In this document: positions 52,618 to 62,771 of the stretch, one piece after another
Position numbering within the stretch: position 1 is the first letter of the stretch
Layout of the letters: every line of letters starts with the position of its first letter
NCBI RefSeq assembly: GCF_029351045.1
Contig: NZ_JARKIN010000001.1
Location: forward strand, 5,735,001 to 5,799,000
Source: Streptomyces sp. WMMB303
GTDB taxonomy: Bacteria; Actinomycetota; Actinomycetes; Streptomycetales; Streptomycetaceae
DNA length: 64,000 nt
Direction: 5' to 3'
Notes under the pieces: model-generated
Database searches by the model: none
What the model saw: the letters and a program-made list of their open reading frames with translations, nothing else
Told to the model about the DNA's origin: nothing
Made by a program: the position numbers and the translations under genes

Positions 52618-54801
52618 ATGGCTACGACTTTCCCGCGGCAGCACGCCCGTACCCACAGATTCACACTCGGGGCTCCGAGGTCCTTCACTGTCGCCCCGGA
52701 CGGCACACGAGTCGTCTTCCTTCGCTCCCGTAACGGCTCCGACCTGGCTCACCTGCTCTGGGTGCGGGATGTGGCGAGCGGCGAGGAGCGGATCGCGGCC
52801 GACCCCGAAGCGCTGCTCGGCGGCGCCGCCGAAGAGCTGTCGGCGGAGGAGCGGGCGCGGCGCGAGCGGAGTCGCGAAGGCACCGCGGGCGTCGTGGGAT
52901 ATGCCACCGACACGTCTGTGAACAGCGCCGCTTTCGCTCTTTCGGGTCGGCTCTTCACCGCCGACCTGCTCTCCGGACAGGCGCGGGAGCTGCCGGTGCC
53001 CACGCCGGTGGTCGACCCGCGCCCCTCCCCCGACGGCCGGCACGTGGCCTATGCCACCGGCGGAGCGCTGCGGGTGGTGACGGCGGCGGGTGCGGACGAC
53101 CGGGCGCTGGTCGAGCCCGAGGCCGAGACCGTCACCTGGGGCATGGCCGAATTCGTCGCCGCCGAGGAGATGTCGAGGACGCGCGGCCACTGGTGGTCAC
53201 CGGACTCGGACCGGCTGCTGGTCACCCGTGTCGACGACGCGCCCGTGCGCCGCTGGACCATCGCCGACCCCGCCAACCCGCACGAGGAGCCGGCCCGGAT
53301 CGCCTACCCCGCGGCCGGAACCGAGAACGCCGAGGTCACGCTGCATCTTCTCGATCTGGACGGAACCCGGTGCGAGGTGGTCTGGGACCGCGGGCGCTAT
53401 CCCTATCTGGCCCGTGCGCACTGGTCGTCCGGCGGGCCGCCGCTGCTGCTCGTACAGAGCAGGGACCAGCGCGAGGCGGCGTATCTGAGCGTGGACACCG
53501 CGACGGGTGCGACGTCCGTCACACTCACCGAGAATGATCCAATCTGGCTGGAACTCTTCGGCGGGGTCCCGGCCTGGACGCCGGACGGCAGCCTGGTACG
53601 GATCACGGACGAAACCGGTGAACCGGACGGCACCGCCGGCACCCCGGGCGCACGGGTGCTCATGGCGGGCGCACGGCGGCTGACCCCTGCCACCCTGCAT
53701 GTGCGGGCCGTGCTCGACATCGGCGAGCAGGACATCCTCTTCTCCGCCTCCGAGGGCGACGGCGCACCCCGGTCCCGCCCCGGCGACATCGGGGTCTACC
53801 GGGTGCCGCCGGCGGGAGGCGAGCCGGTGCGGGTGACCGACGGGGACGAGCCCCACGTGGCGTCCGCGGTGCGCGGCGGCGGGACGCTGGTGCTCTCGAC
53901 CGCGACCCTGTCCCGGCCGGGTTCCCGGGCCGTCCTGCTGCACGAGGGTGGCGCGGCACCCGGGGGCGGCGAGCCAGCCGCCGTCGCATCGTTCGCCGAG
54001 AAGCCCGTGCTCGGCACCGCGCCGCGCCTGGTGCACGCCGGGCAGCGGCGCATTCCGGCCGCCGTCCTCCTGCCCACCGGATACCAAGAGGGAGACGGGC
54101 CGCTGCCGGTGCTGATGGATCCCTACGGCGGGCCGCACGGACAGCGGGTGGTGGCCGCGCACAACGCGCATCTGACGGCCCAGTGGTTCGCCGACCAGGG
54201 CTTCGCCGTGGTCACAGCCGACGGCCGCGGCACCCCCGGGCACAGCCCCGGCTGGGAGAAGGCCGTCTCGCGCCGGCTGGCCTCCGTCACGCTGGACGAC
54301 CAGGTGGCGGCGCTGCAGTCGCTGGCCGAGGAGTATCCGCTGGACACCTCCCGGGTCGGCATCCGCGGCTGGTCCTACGGCGGATATCTCGCGGCACTCG
54401 CGGTGCTGCGGCGACCCGACGTCTTCCACGCCGCGGTCGCCGGTGCCCCGGTGACCGACTGGCGGCTGTACGACACCCACTACACGGAGCGGTACTGCGG
54501 CACCCCGCAGGACGACCCCGAGGTCTACGTCGAGTCGTCGCTGATCACCGACGCGGGACTGGCCGGGGCGGACCGGGACGCTCCGCACCGGCCGATGATG
54601 ATCATCCATGGGCTGGCCGACGACAACGTCGTGGTCGCGCACGCCCTGCGGCTCTCCTCCGCCCTGCTGGCCGCCGGGCGTGCGCACGAGGTGCTGCCGC
54701 TCTCGGGCGTCACGCACATGGCCGGTGATGCCGAGGTGGCGGAGAACCTGCTGCTGCTCCAGGTGGACTTCCTGAAGCGGTCGCTGGGGACCGGCGGCTG
54801 A
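52618..54801 (+). CDS. S9 family prolyl oligopeptidase / dipeptidyl peptidase IV-like
   Basis: 727-residue serine peptidase that probably cuts Xaa-Pro dipeptides from peptide N-termini. N-terminal beta-propeller with the DPP-IV double-glutamate motif FVAAEEMSR (about 180), which binds the free N-terminus. The C-terminal catalytic domain has DPYGGPH, nucleophile GWSYGG (about 583), Asp in DDNVV and His in THMAG. No signal peptide, so cytosolic. ATG at 52618. Convergent with the peptide importer, which suits degrading imported peptides. Confidence 0.93.
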   Translation: MATTFPRQHARTHRFTLGAPRSFTVAPDGTRVVFLRSRNGSDLAHLLWVRDVASGEERIAADPEALLGGAAEELSAEERARRERSREGTAGVVGYATDTSVNSAAFALSGRLFTADLLSGQARELPVPTPVVDPRPSPDGRHVAYATGGALRVVTAAGADDRALVEPEAETVTWGMAEFVAAEEMSRTRGHWWSPDSDRLLVTRVDDAPVRRWTIADPANPHEEPARIAYPAAGTENAEVTLHLLDLDGTRCEVVWDRGRYPYLARAHWSSGGPPLLLVQSRDQREAAYLSVDTATGATSVTLTENDPIWLELFGGVPAWTPDGSLVRITDETGEPDGTAGTPGARVLMAGARRLTPATLHVRAVLDIGEQDILFSASEGDGAPRSRPGDIGVYRVPPAGGEPVRVTDGDEPHVASAVRGGGTLVLSTATLSRPGSRAVLLHEGGAAPGGGEPAAVASFAEKPVLGTAPRLVHAGQRRIPAAVLLPTGYQEGDGPLPVLMDPYGGPHGQRVVAAHNAHLTAQWFADQGFAVVTADGRGTPGHSPGWEKAVSRRLASVTLDDQVAALQSLAEEYPLDTSRVGIRGWSYGGYLAALAVLRRPDVFHAAVAGAPVTDWRLYDTHYTERYCGTPQDDPEVYVESSLITDAGLAGADRDAPHRPMMIIHGLADDNVVVAHALRLSSALLAAGRAHEVLPLSGVTHMAGDAEVAENLLLLQVDFLKRSLGTGG

Positions 54802-54872
54802 CCCCAGCGGCCGGCCGGACCGTCGCGGGCGGCTCGGCCGGCCCGCTGCGGCCCGGCCGGGAAAGCCACGGC

Positions 54873-54903
54873 GGAGGGTTCCGGGCCGGGCCCGGAACCC
54901 TCC
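54873..54903. terminator. Bidirectional terminator between the peptidase and dppF
   Basis: Thirteen-base arms (54873-54885 with 54891-54903) and a five-base loop between convergent genes; useful for both strands. Confidence 0.7.
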
Positions 54904-54914
54904 CTGCTACCGGA

Positions 54915-56033
54915 CTACCGGCCGGCCTCCACGGCGGCGTCCTGGGTACGGGCCACGGTCGTCGGCTCCTCGGGGAAGTGGCAGGCGGTCAGGTGGCCGC
55001 CGGTGTTCCCGGGGATCTGGACCAGCGGCGGCTCGTCCGTGGCGCACTTGTCCTGGGCCTTCCAGCAGCGGGTGCGGAACCGGCAGCCCGAGGGCGGGTT
55101 GACCGGCGACGGCACGTCCCCCACCAGCCGGATGCGCTCCCTGGCCTCGCCCCCCGTCGTCTCCTCGTCGTTCAGCACCGCTTCCGGCACCGCCGAGAGC
55201 AGCGCGTGCGTGTAGGGGTGGCGGGGCCGGTTGTAGATGGCTTCGCGCTCGCCCACCTCGACGATCTTGCCGAGGTACATCACCGCGACCCGCTCCGAGA
55301 AGTGCCGCACGATCGCCAGGTCGTGGGCGATGAAGACGAAGGCGATCCCCAGGTCCCGCTGGACCTGCTGGAGCAGGTTGACGACCTGGGCCTGGATGGA
55401 GACGTCCAGCGCCGAGACCGGCTCGTCGGCCACGATCAGCTTCGGTTCCAGCGCCAGGGCGCGGGCGACGCCGATCCGCTGGCGCTGGCCGCCGGAGAAC
55501 TCGTGCGGGAACCGGTTGTAGTGCTCGGGGTTGAGACCGACGGTCTCCAGCAGTTCGCGGATGCGCTTCTCCCGGCCGCCGGGCGGGTTGATGCCGTTGA
55601 CCTCCATGGGGCCGCCGATGATGGCGCCCACGGTGTGCCGCGGGTTCAGCGACGAGTACGGGTCCTGGAAGATCATCTGGATCTCGGAGCGGACCGGTGC
55701 CAACTGCTTGCGCGTCGCGTGGGTGATGTCCTGCCCGGCGTAGCTGAGGGAACCAGCGGTGGGCTCCAGCAGCCGGGTCAGCAGCCGTCCCGTCGTGGAC
55801 TTGCCGCAGCCCGACTCGCCGACGAGTCCGAAGCTCTCGCCCGCGTGGACGGCGAGGTCGACCCCGGAGACGGCCTGGACCTCGCCCACCTTCCGTTTGA
55901 AGGGGAAGCCGCCCATGATCGGGAAGTGCTTGGCCAGGTTCTCGGCCTTCAGCAGCGGCTCGCCCGTGCGCGCGGGCCGCTGCTCCCGCGGTTCGCCCCC
56001 GCCCGGCTCGGTCAGGGTGCCGTCATCGCTCAT
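54915..56033 (-). CDS. dppF: Peptide ABC importer ATPase DppF
   Basis: 372 residues. Walker [10 protein letters not shown] (about 73), signature FSGGQRQR, Walker [12 protein letters not shown]. The C-terminal oligo_HPY extension has a cysteine set ([18 protein letters not shown]) expected to hold an Fe-S cluster in this family. Energises uptake of di-/oligopeptides with DppD. ATG start at 56033. Last gene of the operon. Confidence 0.93.
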   Translation of the reverse strand: MSDDGTLTEPGGGEPREQRPARTGEPLLKAENLAKHFPIMGGFPFKRKVGEVQAVSGVDLAVHAGESFGLVGESGCGKSTTGRLLTRLLEPTAGSLSYAGQDITHATRKQLAPVRSEIQMIFQDPYSSLNPRHTVGAIIGGPMEVNGINPPGGREKRIRELLETVGLNPEHYNRFPHEFSGGQRQRIGVARALALEPKLIVADEPVSALDVSIQAQVVNLLQQVQRDLGIAFVFIAHDLAIVRHFSERVAVMYLGKIVEVGEREAIYNRPRHPYTHALLSAVPEAVLNDEETTGGEARERIRLVGDVPSPVNPPSGCRFRTRCWKAQDKCATDEPPLVQIPGNTGGHLTACHFPEEPTTVARTQDAAVEAGR

Positions 56034-56058
56034 TGGTCTGGGTCTCCCTCTGCCCGGC

Positions 56059-57129
56059 CTAGCTCAGCCTGGGCTTGATCTGCTCGACGAAGAACGTCCG
56101 CTTCTGCTCCGCCGTCAGGTGGCAGGCGGCGCCCCGGCCGTCCGGAAGCTGCGGCCGGTCGGCGGTGCAGGAGGCACCGGCGACCTCGTCCACGAAGTCG
56201 CAGCGGGGGTGGAAGGGGCAGCCGGGCGGGGGTGCGAGCAGGCTGGGCGGGGTGCCGAGGATCGGTGAGAGCTCCTCGTTCACGTCCCCGGTCAGCCGGG
56301 GCATCGAGGTGAGCAGGCCCCAGGTGTAGGGGTGCTGCGGCGCCCGCAGCACCTCTGCGACGGAGCCCCGCTCGACGGCCCTGCCGCCGTACATCACCAG
56401 GATGTCGTCCGCGACGTTGGCGATGACGCCGAGGTCGTGGGTGATGAAGATGATCGCGGAGCCGAACTCCTGCTGGAGGTCCTTGAGCAGGTCGAGGATC
56501 TGCGCCTGCACGGTGACGTCGAGCGCGGTGGTGGGCTCGTCCGCGATCAGCAGGTCCGGGTTGCACACCAGCGCCATGGCGATCATCGCGCGCTGCCGCA
56601 TACCGCCGGAGAACTGGTGCGGGTAGTCGTTGACCCGCAGCTTCGCGTTCGGGATGCCGACCTTGTCGAGCATCTCGACGGCGCGCAGCTGCGCCTCCCG
56701 CTTGGAGCAGCCGGTGTGCTTGCGGTAGGGCTCGGCGATCTGCCGGCCGATCGTGTAGTAGGGCGAGAGCGCGGTGAGCGCGTCCTGGAAGATCATCGCC
56801 ATCTTGTTGCCGCGCAGCGACTCCAGGGTCTTCTCCCGCGCGCCGGTCAGCTCCTGGCCGTCCAGCATGATCTCGCCGGAGACCGCGGTGGTGCGGGGGT
56901 TGTGCAGTCCGAGGATGGACAGGTTGGTGACCGACTTGCCGGAGCCGGACTCACCCACGATGCCGAGGGTGCGACCGCGTTCCACGGCGAAGGAGAGCCC
57001 GTCGACTGCCTTGACGGTGCCGTCCTCGGTGTCGAAGTGCACGTACAGATCGCGCACCGAGAGGAAGGCGTCCCCGTCGCCGGCGCCGCGCGGGCCCGGT
57101 ACGTCGGCTTCCTTGGTCAGGGTGGTCAT
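56059..57129 (-). CDS. dppD: Peptide ABC importer ATPase DppD
   Basis: 356 residues. Walker A GESGSGKS (about 56), FSGGMRQR signature, [12 protein letters not shown] Walker B. The C-terminal oligo_HPY region has cysteines in [14 protein letters not shown] start at 57129, 12 bp after dppB; the gap to dppF is 25 bp. Confidence 0.93.
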   Translation of the reverse strand: MTTLTKEADVPGPRGAGDGDAFLSVRDLYVHFDTEDGTVKAVDGLSFAVERGRTLGIVGESGSGKSVTNLSILGLHNPRTTAVSGEIMLDGQELTGAREKTLESLRGNKMAMIFQDALTALSPYYTIGRQIAEPYRKHTGCSKREAQLRAVEMLDKVGIPNAKLRVNDYPHQFSGGMRQRAMIAMALVCNPDLLIADEPTTALDVTVQAQILDLLKDLQQEFGSAIIFITHDLGVIANVADDILVMYGGRAVERGSVAEVLRAPQHPYTWGLLTSMPRLTGDVNEELSPILGTPPSLLAPPPGCPFHPRCDFVDEVAGASCTADRPQLPDGRGAACHLTAEQKRTFFVEQIKPRLS

Positions 57130-57141
57130 GAGCCGGTTCTC

Positions 57142-58119
57142 CTAGGACAGCCGCACGCGCGGGTCGATGAACGCGTAGGCGGCGTCCACGATGATGTTGA
57201 AGAGGATGATGAAGGTGGCCGCGAAGAGCATCACGCCCATCACCATGGGCAGGTCGGTGTTCTGCACCGAGTTCACCGCGAGGGTGCCGAGCCCCGGCAG
57301 TGAGAACGTCCACTCGGTGATCATCGCGCCGCCGAACAGCGACCCCATGTCGACACCGAAGATGGTGACGATGGGGATGAGCGAGCCGCGCCAGGCGTAG
57401 CGGAAGAAGACGTACTTCCCCGACATGCCCTTGGCCCGCGCGGCTTTGACGTGGTCCTCCTGCAACTGTTCGATCATCGAGGAGCGGGACAGACGGGTGT
57501 AGTTCGCGGTGAAGATGATCTGGATGACCAGCCAGGGGAGCAGCAGTCCGAGGAACCAGCCGACCGGATCCTGCGTCAGCGGCACGTACTTGGGCTGGTC
57601 GAGCAGCTCCAGGTTGTAGACCACCAGCGCGAGCACCAGCGGACCGATGAAGTAGATCTGCATCGAGGAGAGCAGCAGCGACATCGAGCTGAACGCCTTG
57701 TCGATGAGCGTGCCCTTCTGCCAGGCGGCGATCATGCCCGCGCCCAGCCCGATGATCAGGAAGACCACGGCACCGCCGATGGTCAGCGAGACGGTGGTCG
57801 GGAAGCGGTCCAGGATGGTCTGCCAGACCGGGTCCTGGTTGGCGAAGGAGTAGCCGAAGCACGGTGCGGGGCAGTCCCCGACGTTGAACTGGCGGCCGGC
57901 GACGATGCCGACCATGAAGTGCCAGTACTGCATGGGGATCGGTTCGTCGATGCCCATGTTCTTGCGGATGACCGCGAGCGCGTCCGGCGTGCAGTTCTTG
58001 CCGCAGGCCAGCATCGCCGGGTCCCGTGGGACGGCGTAGAAGAGGAAGAAGGTGACGGCGCTGATGATCAGCAGGATCACCACGGCGCCGAGCGACCGGC
58101 GGATGAGGAATCGCAGCAT
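57142..58119 (-). CDS. dppB: Peptide ABC importer permease DppB
   Basis: 325-residue permease with six membrane helices and the EAA loop AARAKGMSGKYVFFRYAWRGSLIP. A large extracellular loop (about 38-100) carries four cysteines (ACGKNC, GDCPAPC) that may form disulfides. ATG 58119 chosen as the natural start (LRFLIRRSLGAVV); the frame extends further upstream through the hairpin region. Lies 137 bp after dppA. Confidence 0.92.
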   Translation of the reverse strand: MLRFLIRRSLGAVVILLIISAVTFFLFYAVPRDPAMLACGKNCTPDALAVIRKNMGIDEPIPMQYWHFMVGIVAGRQFNVGDCPAPCFGYSFANQDPVWQTILDRFPTTVSLTIGGAVVFLIIGLGAGMIAAWQKGTLIDKAFSSMSLLLSSMQIYFIGPLVLALVVYNLELLDQPKYVPLTQDPVGWFLGLLLPWLVIQIIFTANYTRLSRSSMIEQLQEDHVKAARAKGMSGKYVFFRYAWRGSLIPIVTIFGVDMGSLFGGAMITEWTFSLPGLGTLAVNSVQNTDLPMVMGVMLFAATFIILFNIIVDAAYAFIDPRVRLS

Positions 58120-58170
58120 GACGGAACGCAGCTCTCGTGCGACAGCGGAATCGAGACGTGCGGGACGGCG

Positions 58171-58227
58171 GAGTCCGGGCGAGCGGACTCCGGGCTCCGC
58201 CGCCCGGCCCTGCGGGCCGGGCGGCGG
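58171..58227 (-). terminator. Double hairpin between dppA and dppB
   Basis: Two GC hairpins in the dppA-dppB gap: 58197-58210 with 58214-58227 (14 perfect bp, three-base loop), and 58171-58177 with 58184-58190. No T-run. Most likely an attenuator or an RNA-stabilising element that keeps the binding protein more abundant than the permease and ATPases. Confidence 0.65.
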
Positions 58228-58256
58228 GGACGGCACCTACCGGTGCCGGGTGGGTG

Positions 58257-60056
58257 CTACTTCTTCACGTACAGCGACGTCGGCTGGATGTCGTGCAGCT
58301 GCTCGTCGTAGTACATGCCACCGATGTTCGAACCGGAGAGCTGGACGGCCTTGTAGTAGTGCATCGGCACGGCGGGCACGTCCTCGGTGAGGATCTTGTC
58401 CGCGAGCTTCTGCCACTCCTCGGCCGCCTTGTCCGCGTCGGACAGGGACCGGATGCGGTCCATCTCCTTCTCGAACTTCGGGCTCTTGTGGTGCGAGTAG
58501 TTGGCGGCGCCGTCCTGCACCTGGCGCCCGTCGAACAGGTTCGGGATGACGGTCGAGGAGCTCGGCCAGTCGGCACCCCACGAGTTGTGGTAGATGTCGT
58601 AGCCGTTCTTGACCTTGCCGATCTGGTCGTAGTACGTGTCCTGGATGATGTCCTTCTTCTGGACGTCGAATCCGGCCTTCTCCAGGTTCTGCGTCGCGGC
58701 GACGGCGAAGTCCTGCCACTCGGGGGAGTTCTGGTAGGCGAAGGTGAGCTTCATGCCCTTCTTGCCGGACTCCTTGAGCAGCTCGGCCGCCTTCTTGACG
58801 TCACCCTGCGGATTCTTCAGCTTGTCGAAGGGATCGGTCTTCTTGTGGCCCACCAGGGTCGGGCTGATGTAGTTGCCCGCCATCTCGGCGCCGCCGGCGC
58901 CGCCGAAGGCCGAGACGATGGACTGGTTGGGGATCGCGTAGGCGATGGCCTGCCGGACCTTCTTGTTCTTGATCCGGTCCATGTTGATGTTCAGGTAGCT
59001 CACGTAGGACTGGTAGCCGGAGACCGAGCGCTTCTTGATCTCCGGGTCGGTCCGCACCTTCTGCAGGCTGGAGGCGTCGACCTGGTTGGTGAAGCTGGTG
59101 GCGGTCTTGTTCTCACCGGCGTCCGACATCAGCCGCTTGGTGGAGTCCTCGAAGGAGACACCGAACTGGATGTTGAACGCGTCCGGGTACTGGTGCCGCG
59201 CCGGGTCCGTCTTGGGGTCCCACTCCTTGTTGCGGACCAGCTTCATGTTCTTGCCGGACTTGAACGACGCGATCTTGTACGGGCCGCTGCACAGCGGCTT
59301 CTTGTCGTACTTCTCCTTGGTGTCCTTCTCCTCGGACACCGCCGCGTAGCCCGCCATGGCCAGCGCGTAGGGCAGCTCGGCCTGCGGCTTCTTGAAGTGG
59401 AAGATGATCGTCTTGTCGTCCGGGGTCTCCAGGACGTCATCGGGCAGATGCTTGCCCTTGTAGGGGCCGTCCTTGAGCAGGTCGCGGTACTTGGCGCCAC
59501 CGGTGTCGGCCAGCCACTGCTGGATGAAGGTCGGGCCCTCGGTGACGAAGGGGGCGAACGTCCGCTCGATGGTGTGCCGGATGTCCTTCGAGGTGATGGC
59601 CGAGCCGTCCTCGAATTTGATCCCGTCCTTGAGCTTGTACGTCCAGGTCTTGCCGCCGTCGGACTTCTGGCCGCTGTCGGTGGCCAGGTCGCCCACGACC
59701 GCGTACTCGTCGCCGCTGACCCGCTTGTAGGTGGTCAGACCGCGGTGGATCAGCGTGGCGAGGGCGCCCTCGTCGCTGACGTAGATCTGCGCGGGGTCGA
59801 GGTGGGCGTAGCTGTCGCGCTGCAGCACCTTGATGGTGCCGCCCTTGCGGCCGCCTTCGACCTCCTTGGCCGGCCCCTTGGAGCCCGCCGCGTCGGCGAA
59901 GGTGTAGGAGACGTCCGAGCCTTGCTTCTTGGCCTTCTCGTCCTTCGATTCGCTGTCGTCGCCCCCGCCGCCGCTGCTGCAGCCGGTGAGGAACAGCGCC
60001 CCGGCGGCGAGCGCCGCGAGGGAGGCACGCGCCGTGCGTATGCTCACTCTGCTCAT
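58257..60056 (-). CDS. dppA: Peptide ABC importer substrate-binding lipoprotein
   Basis: 599-residue solute-binding lipoprotein (SBP family 5). Signal peptide with lipobox LTGC (Cys near 25) and a Gly/Ser/Asp-rich linker, then the two-lobed binding domain starting KGGTIKVLQRDSYAHLDPA, with LIHRGLTTYKR and QQWLADTGGAKY. Attached to the outer face of the membrane. ATG start at 60056. Sits between dppC and dppB, an unusual order. Confidence 0.94.
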   Translation of the reverse strand: MSRVSIRTARASLAALAAGALFLTGCSSGGGGDDSESKDEKAKKQGSDVSYTFADAAGSKGPAKEVEGGRKGGTIKVLQRDSYAHLDPAQIYVSDEGALATLIHRGLTTYKRVSGDEYAVVGDLATDSGQKSDGGKTWTYKLKDGIKFEDGSAITSKDIRHTIERTFAPFVTEGPTFIQQWLADTGGAKYRDLLKDGPYKGKHLPDDVLETPDDKTIIFHFKKPQAELPYALAMAGYAAVSEEKDTKEKYDKKPLCSGPYKIASFKSGKNMKLVRNKEWDPKTDPARHQYPDAFNIQFGVSFEDSTKRLMSDAGENKTATSFTNQVDASSLQKVRTDPEIKKRSVSGYQSYVSYLNINMDRIKNKKVRQAIAYAIPNQSIVSAFGGAGGAEMAGNYISPTLVGHKKTDPFDKLKNPQGDVKKAAELLKESGKKGMKLTFAYQNSPEWQDFAVAATQNLEKAGFDVQKKDIIQDTYYDQIGKVKNGYDIYHNSWGADWPSSSTVIPNLFDGRQVQDGAANYSHHKSPKFEKEMDRIRSLSDADKAAEEWQKLADKILTEDVPAVPMHYYKAVQLSGSNIGGMYYDEQLHDIQPTSLYVKK

Positions 60057-60151
60057 GGTGGTGTCTGCACCTGCCTGTCGGTTGTCCGTCGCTGCCTGAC
60101 TGATGCCGTACGGGGTGGCAGCACCCCCCACCACTCGGTCGCGCCTGGCCC

Positions 60152-61186
60152 TCATCGGCCTGACTTCGGGTCGAACGCGTCCCTGACCGAGTCTCCGAGC
60201 AGGTTGAATGCGAGGATGAAGATCACCATCGCGCCGCCCGGGAAGAACATGTAGGTGATGTCGCTCTGGTAGATCTCGGCGCCCGTCGCGAACATCCGGC
60301 CCCAGTCGGGGGTGGGTTCCTGCAGGCCGATGCCGAGAAAGGAGAGTCCCGCGATGGCGGTCACACTGTTGGGCAGCATGTAGGTGGCCTGCACCAGGAT
60401 CGGCGTGACGAGGTTCGGCAGCAGTTCCTTGCGGACGATGCGGCCGGGCGGGGTCCCGGCGACCTTCGCGGCCTCGATGAACTCCCGCTCCCGCAGGGAC
60501 AGCGTCTGGCCGCGCAGCAGCCGGGCCAGCGTCATCCAGCCCAGCAGCCACATCACGTAGATCAGCACGCAGGCGCGCAGCCAGGTGGGCATCTCGTCGC
60601 CCGGGTCGACCAGCAGCGCCCCCACAACCGGGGTGAAGGCCACGAAGAACAGCTGGTTGGGGAAGGACATCATCAGGTCGGTGAACCGGCCGAGAAAGTA
60701 GTCGACCTTGCCGCCGAAGTACCCGCCCGCGACTCCGATCACGATGGCGGTGAGCACCGACAGCAGGGTGATGATCACCGCGAGCGAGAGGGAGGTGCGG
60801 ATCCCGTAGATGAGCTGGGTGAAGACGTCCCGGCCCAGACCCGGCTCCAGGCCGAACCAGAACTCGCCGTCGATGCCGCCGTTGGGCTTGACCGGGTAGA
60901 AGTTCTCGTTCAGCAGATCAGGCCGCAACTGCCCGTAGCGGGTGTAGGGGTCCTTGCCGTACAGCTTGGCGATCACCGGTGCCAGGGCCGCGATCAGGAA
61001 GAAGGCGAGCACGATGCACGCCGAGATCACGCCCGTGCGGTCGCGCTTGAAGCGCATCCACATGAGCCGGCCGGGGGACCGGCCCGCGAGTTCGTCCTTC
61101 TTGGCAACTCGCGTAGAACTCAGACCGGCGTCCTCGGGACCAGGGGTGTCGGCCCCGGCTGCCGCAGCCTGGGAAGTACTCGTCAT
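60152..61186 (-). CDS. dppC: Peptide ABC importer permease DppC
   Basis: 344-residue permease. Cytoplasmic N-terminus of about 50 residues, then six helices (first VISACIVLAFFLIAALAPVI). EAA loop in EAAKVAGTPPGRIVRKELLPN. Extracellular loop with GLGRDVFTQLIYGIRTSL. ATG start at 61186. First gene of the operon C-A-B-D-F. Confidence 0.94.
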   Translation of the reverse strand: MTSTSQAAAAGADTPGPEDAGLSSTRVAKKDELAGRSPGRLMWMRFKRDRTGVISACIVLAFFLIAALAPVIAKLYGKDPYTRYGQLRPDLLNENFYPVKPNGGIDGEFWFGLEPGLGRDVFTQLIYGIRTSLSLAVIITLLSVLTAIVIGVAGGYFGGKVDYFLGRFTDLMMSFPNQLFFVAFTPVVGALLVDPGDEMPTWLRACVLIYVMWLLGWMTLARLLRGQTLSLREREFIEAAKVAGTPPGRIVRKELLPNLVTPILVQATYMLPNSVTAIAGLSFLGIGLQEPTPDWGRMFATGAEIYQSDITYMFFPGGAMVIFILAFNLLGDSVRDAFDPKSGR

Positions 61187-61674
61187 CGCGTGTGTGCTCC
61201 CGCGCTCATATCTCGCCGAGACCCGAATCGTTGGGCGTGATGCGGGTGGGTTGAGCCGGACTTTGGCAAGCGGGTTACGTGCCAGTCAAGGGGTGTTGGG
61301 CAGGCTCGATGCTGTCCACCGCTTTCTTGAGCGAACGTTGCGCAGATCGAGGTGGCAACGTGCTTGACATCACATCGCGCTGCCGGGCAAAGCCGCCCAG
61401 GCCGCCAGGAATCGCCTTAACGGTTCCGCAACATGGCCGTCGTCTCTCCGATATCCGAAGCAGCCGCCCTGAAGTGCGTACGGAATCCAACTGCTCCGTA
61501 TGAGTGATCACTTGGAGTTCCCAGGCGCGAGCGATGCACATCGTGCGAAGATGGAGCGGCGGTCGGAGTGCCGTGCGGCGCGGCGCCAGGGGAGCTTGTA
61601 GCCGGACGGCGATCACGGGTAGACACGGACGGATCCGGGGACATCGCGACACCGCACACACGGGGGGCCGAGCC
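61187..61674. promoter_or_regulatory. Divergent region between dppC and a membrane protein gene
   Basis: 488 bp, less GC-rich in the middle, containing the promoters of the dpp operon (minus) and the membrane protein (plus). TTGACA at 61364-61369 is a good -35 on the plus strand but no matching -10 was found. AGTGATCACT at 61503-61512 is a ten-base palindrome. No gene supported. Confidence 0.45.
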
Positions 61675-62688
61675 ATGGGCCAGGACAGGACACTCGCGCG
61701 CGGAGCGCGCGCCTTCGGGGCCCTGCTGACGGCAGCGCTCGCGCTGATCAGCCTCGGCTGGATCGCCCGGGACTTCGCCAGGGCCCACGAGGTCATCGAC
61801 GTCTGGTGGAACTGGGCCGGACTCCCCGCCCGCGCCGAGGACGGCGTATGGGTCACCTCGTTCCTCGAACCGACGCTCGTGCTGCTGTACTCGATCGCCG
61901 CCGTGACCGCGTTCCGCTCCTCGTCATCGGCGGCGATACTGACCTGCACCGGCCTGCTGACCGTCGCCGTGCGGGTGCCGGGCCTGTGGAATCTCAACGC
62001 CGACTGGATGCAGGGCGTCCCGGACGGGCTGCTGAGCAAGGTGCTCTTCAGCACCATCGCCGCGATCGTCATCGGGGCCGTCCTGGTCGTCACGGCGATA
62101 GCCGGCCGCCACCCCACCCACGCCGGTTTCGACGGGTACGGCCCCGGACCGTACGGCCTCGACGGCCGGGACGAGCCCGACCCCGCCGACGGCCCCCCGT
62201 CGGGACCCACCCGGAGCGGAGCCGTCGCCGCCTTCCTGCTGCTGGGAACCTGCGGGGTGGTGCTCGCCGCATGGGAGATACGCACCTGGCAGCAGTACGG
62301 CTGGGAGCGCTACGCGCACACGCTCACCGGCGAGCGCGGGATCGTCCGGCTGCTGGACGCACCGACCGGCTGGACGCTGTGGGCCGTCGTCGTGCTCAGC
62401 CTGGTGACGGCGACCGCGGCCCTCGGCGGCGCGCCCTTCTCCCGTCCGCTCGGCCTGATCGCCTCCGCGCCGCTGCTCGCCCTCGGCGTCTTCGGGACGG
62501 CCTTCAGCCTCAAGCTGGACTTCTTCCGGCACCTGGACGACCTCGGTATCGAGAGCCGGCTCCATGTCCTGACGAACGTGTTCGAGGCGGCCGCCGGGCT
62601 CGCCGTGCTGCTGGCCCTCGCCAAGGGCACGGTCCGGGACTCCCGCGCTGTCTCCCCCTCTCCGGACCGGCATCTGACCACCTCCTGA
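61675..62688 (+). CDS. Polytopic membrane protein
   Basis: 337 residues with about eight hydrophobic helices (FGALLTAALALISLGWIA, FLEPTLVLLYSIAAVTAF, LFSTIAAIVIGAVLVVTAI, AVAAFLLLGTCGVVLAA, LWAVVVLSLVTATAALGG and others) and a polar Gly/Pro/Asp loop near 150-175. ATG start at 61675; an open frame extends upstream but is arginine-rich and not protein-like. Function unknown; between two peptide transporters. Confidence 0.75.
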   Translation: MGQDRTLARGARAFGALLTAALALISLGWIARDFARAHEVIDVWWNWAGLPARAEDGVWVTSFLEPTLVLLYSIAAVTAFRSSSSAAILTCTGLLTVAVRVPGLWNLNADWMQGVPDGLLSKVLFSTIAAIVIGAVLVVTAIAGRHPTHAGFDGYGPGPYGLDGRDEPDPADGPPSGPTRSGAVAAFLLLGTCGVVLAAWEIRTWQQYGWERYAHTLTGERGIVRLLDAPTGWTLWAVVVLSLVTATAALGGAPFSRPLGLIASAPLLALGVFGTAFSLKLDFFRHLDDLGIESRLHVLTNVFEAAAGLAVLLALAKGTVRDSRAVSPSPDRHLTTS

Positions 62689-62771
62689 CGGAACCGGTCC
62701 CTCCGCGCGGCGCCGACGGCACCGTCGCCCGGCCGTCCGCGCACCGGAGGCGGCCGTCCGGGAACACGCTG

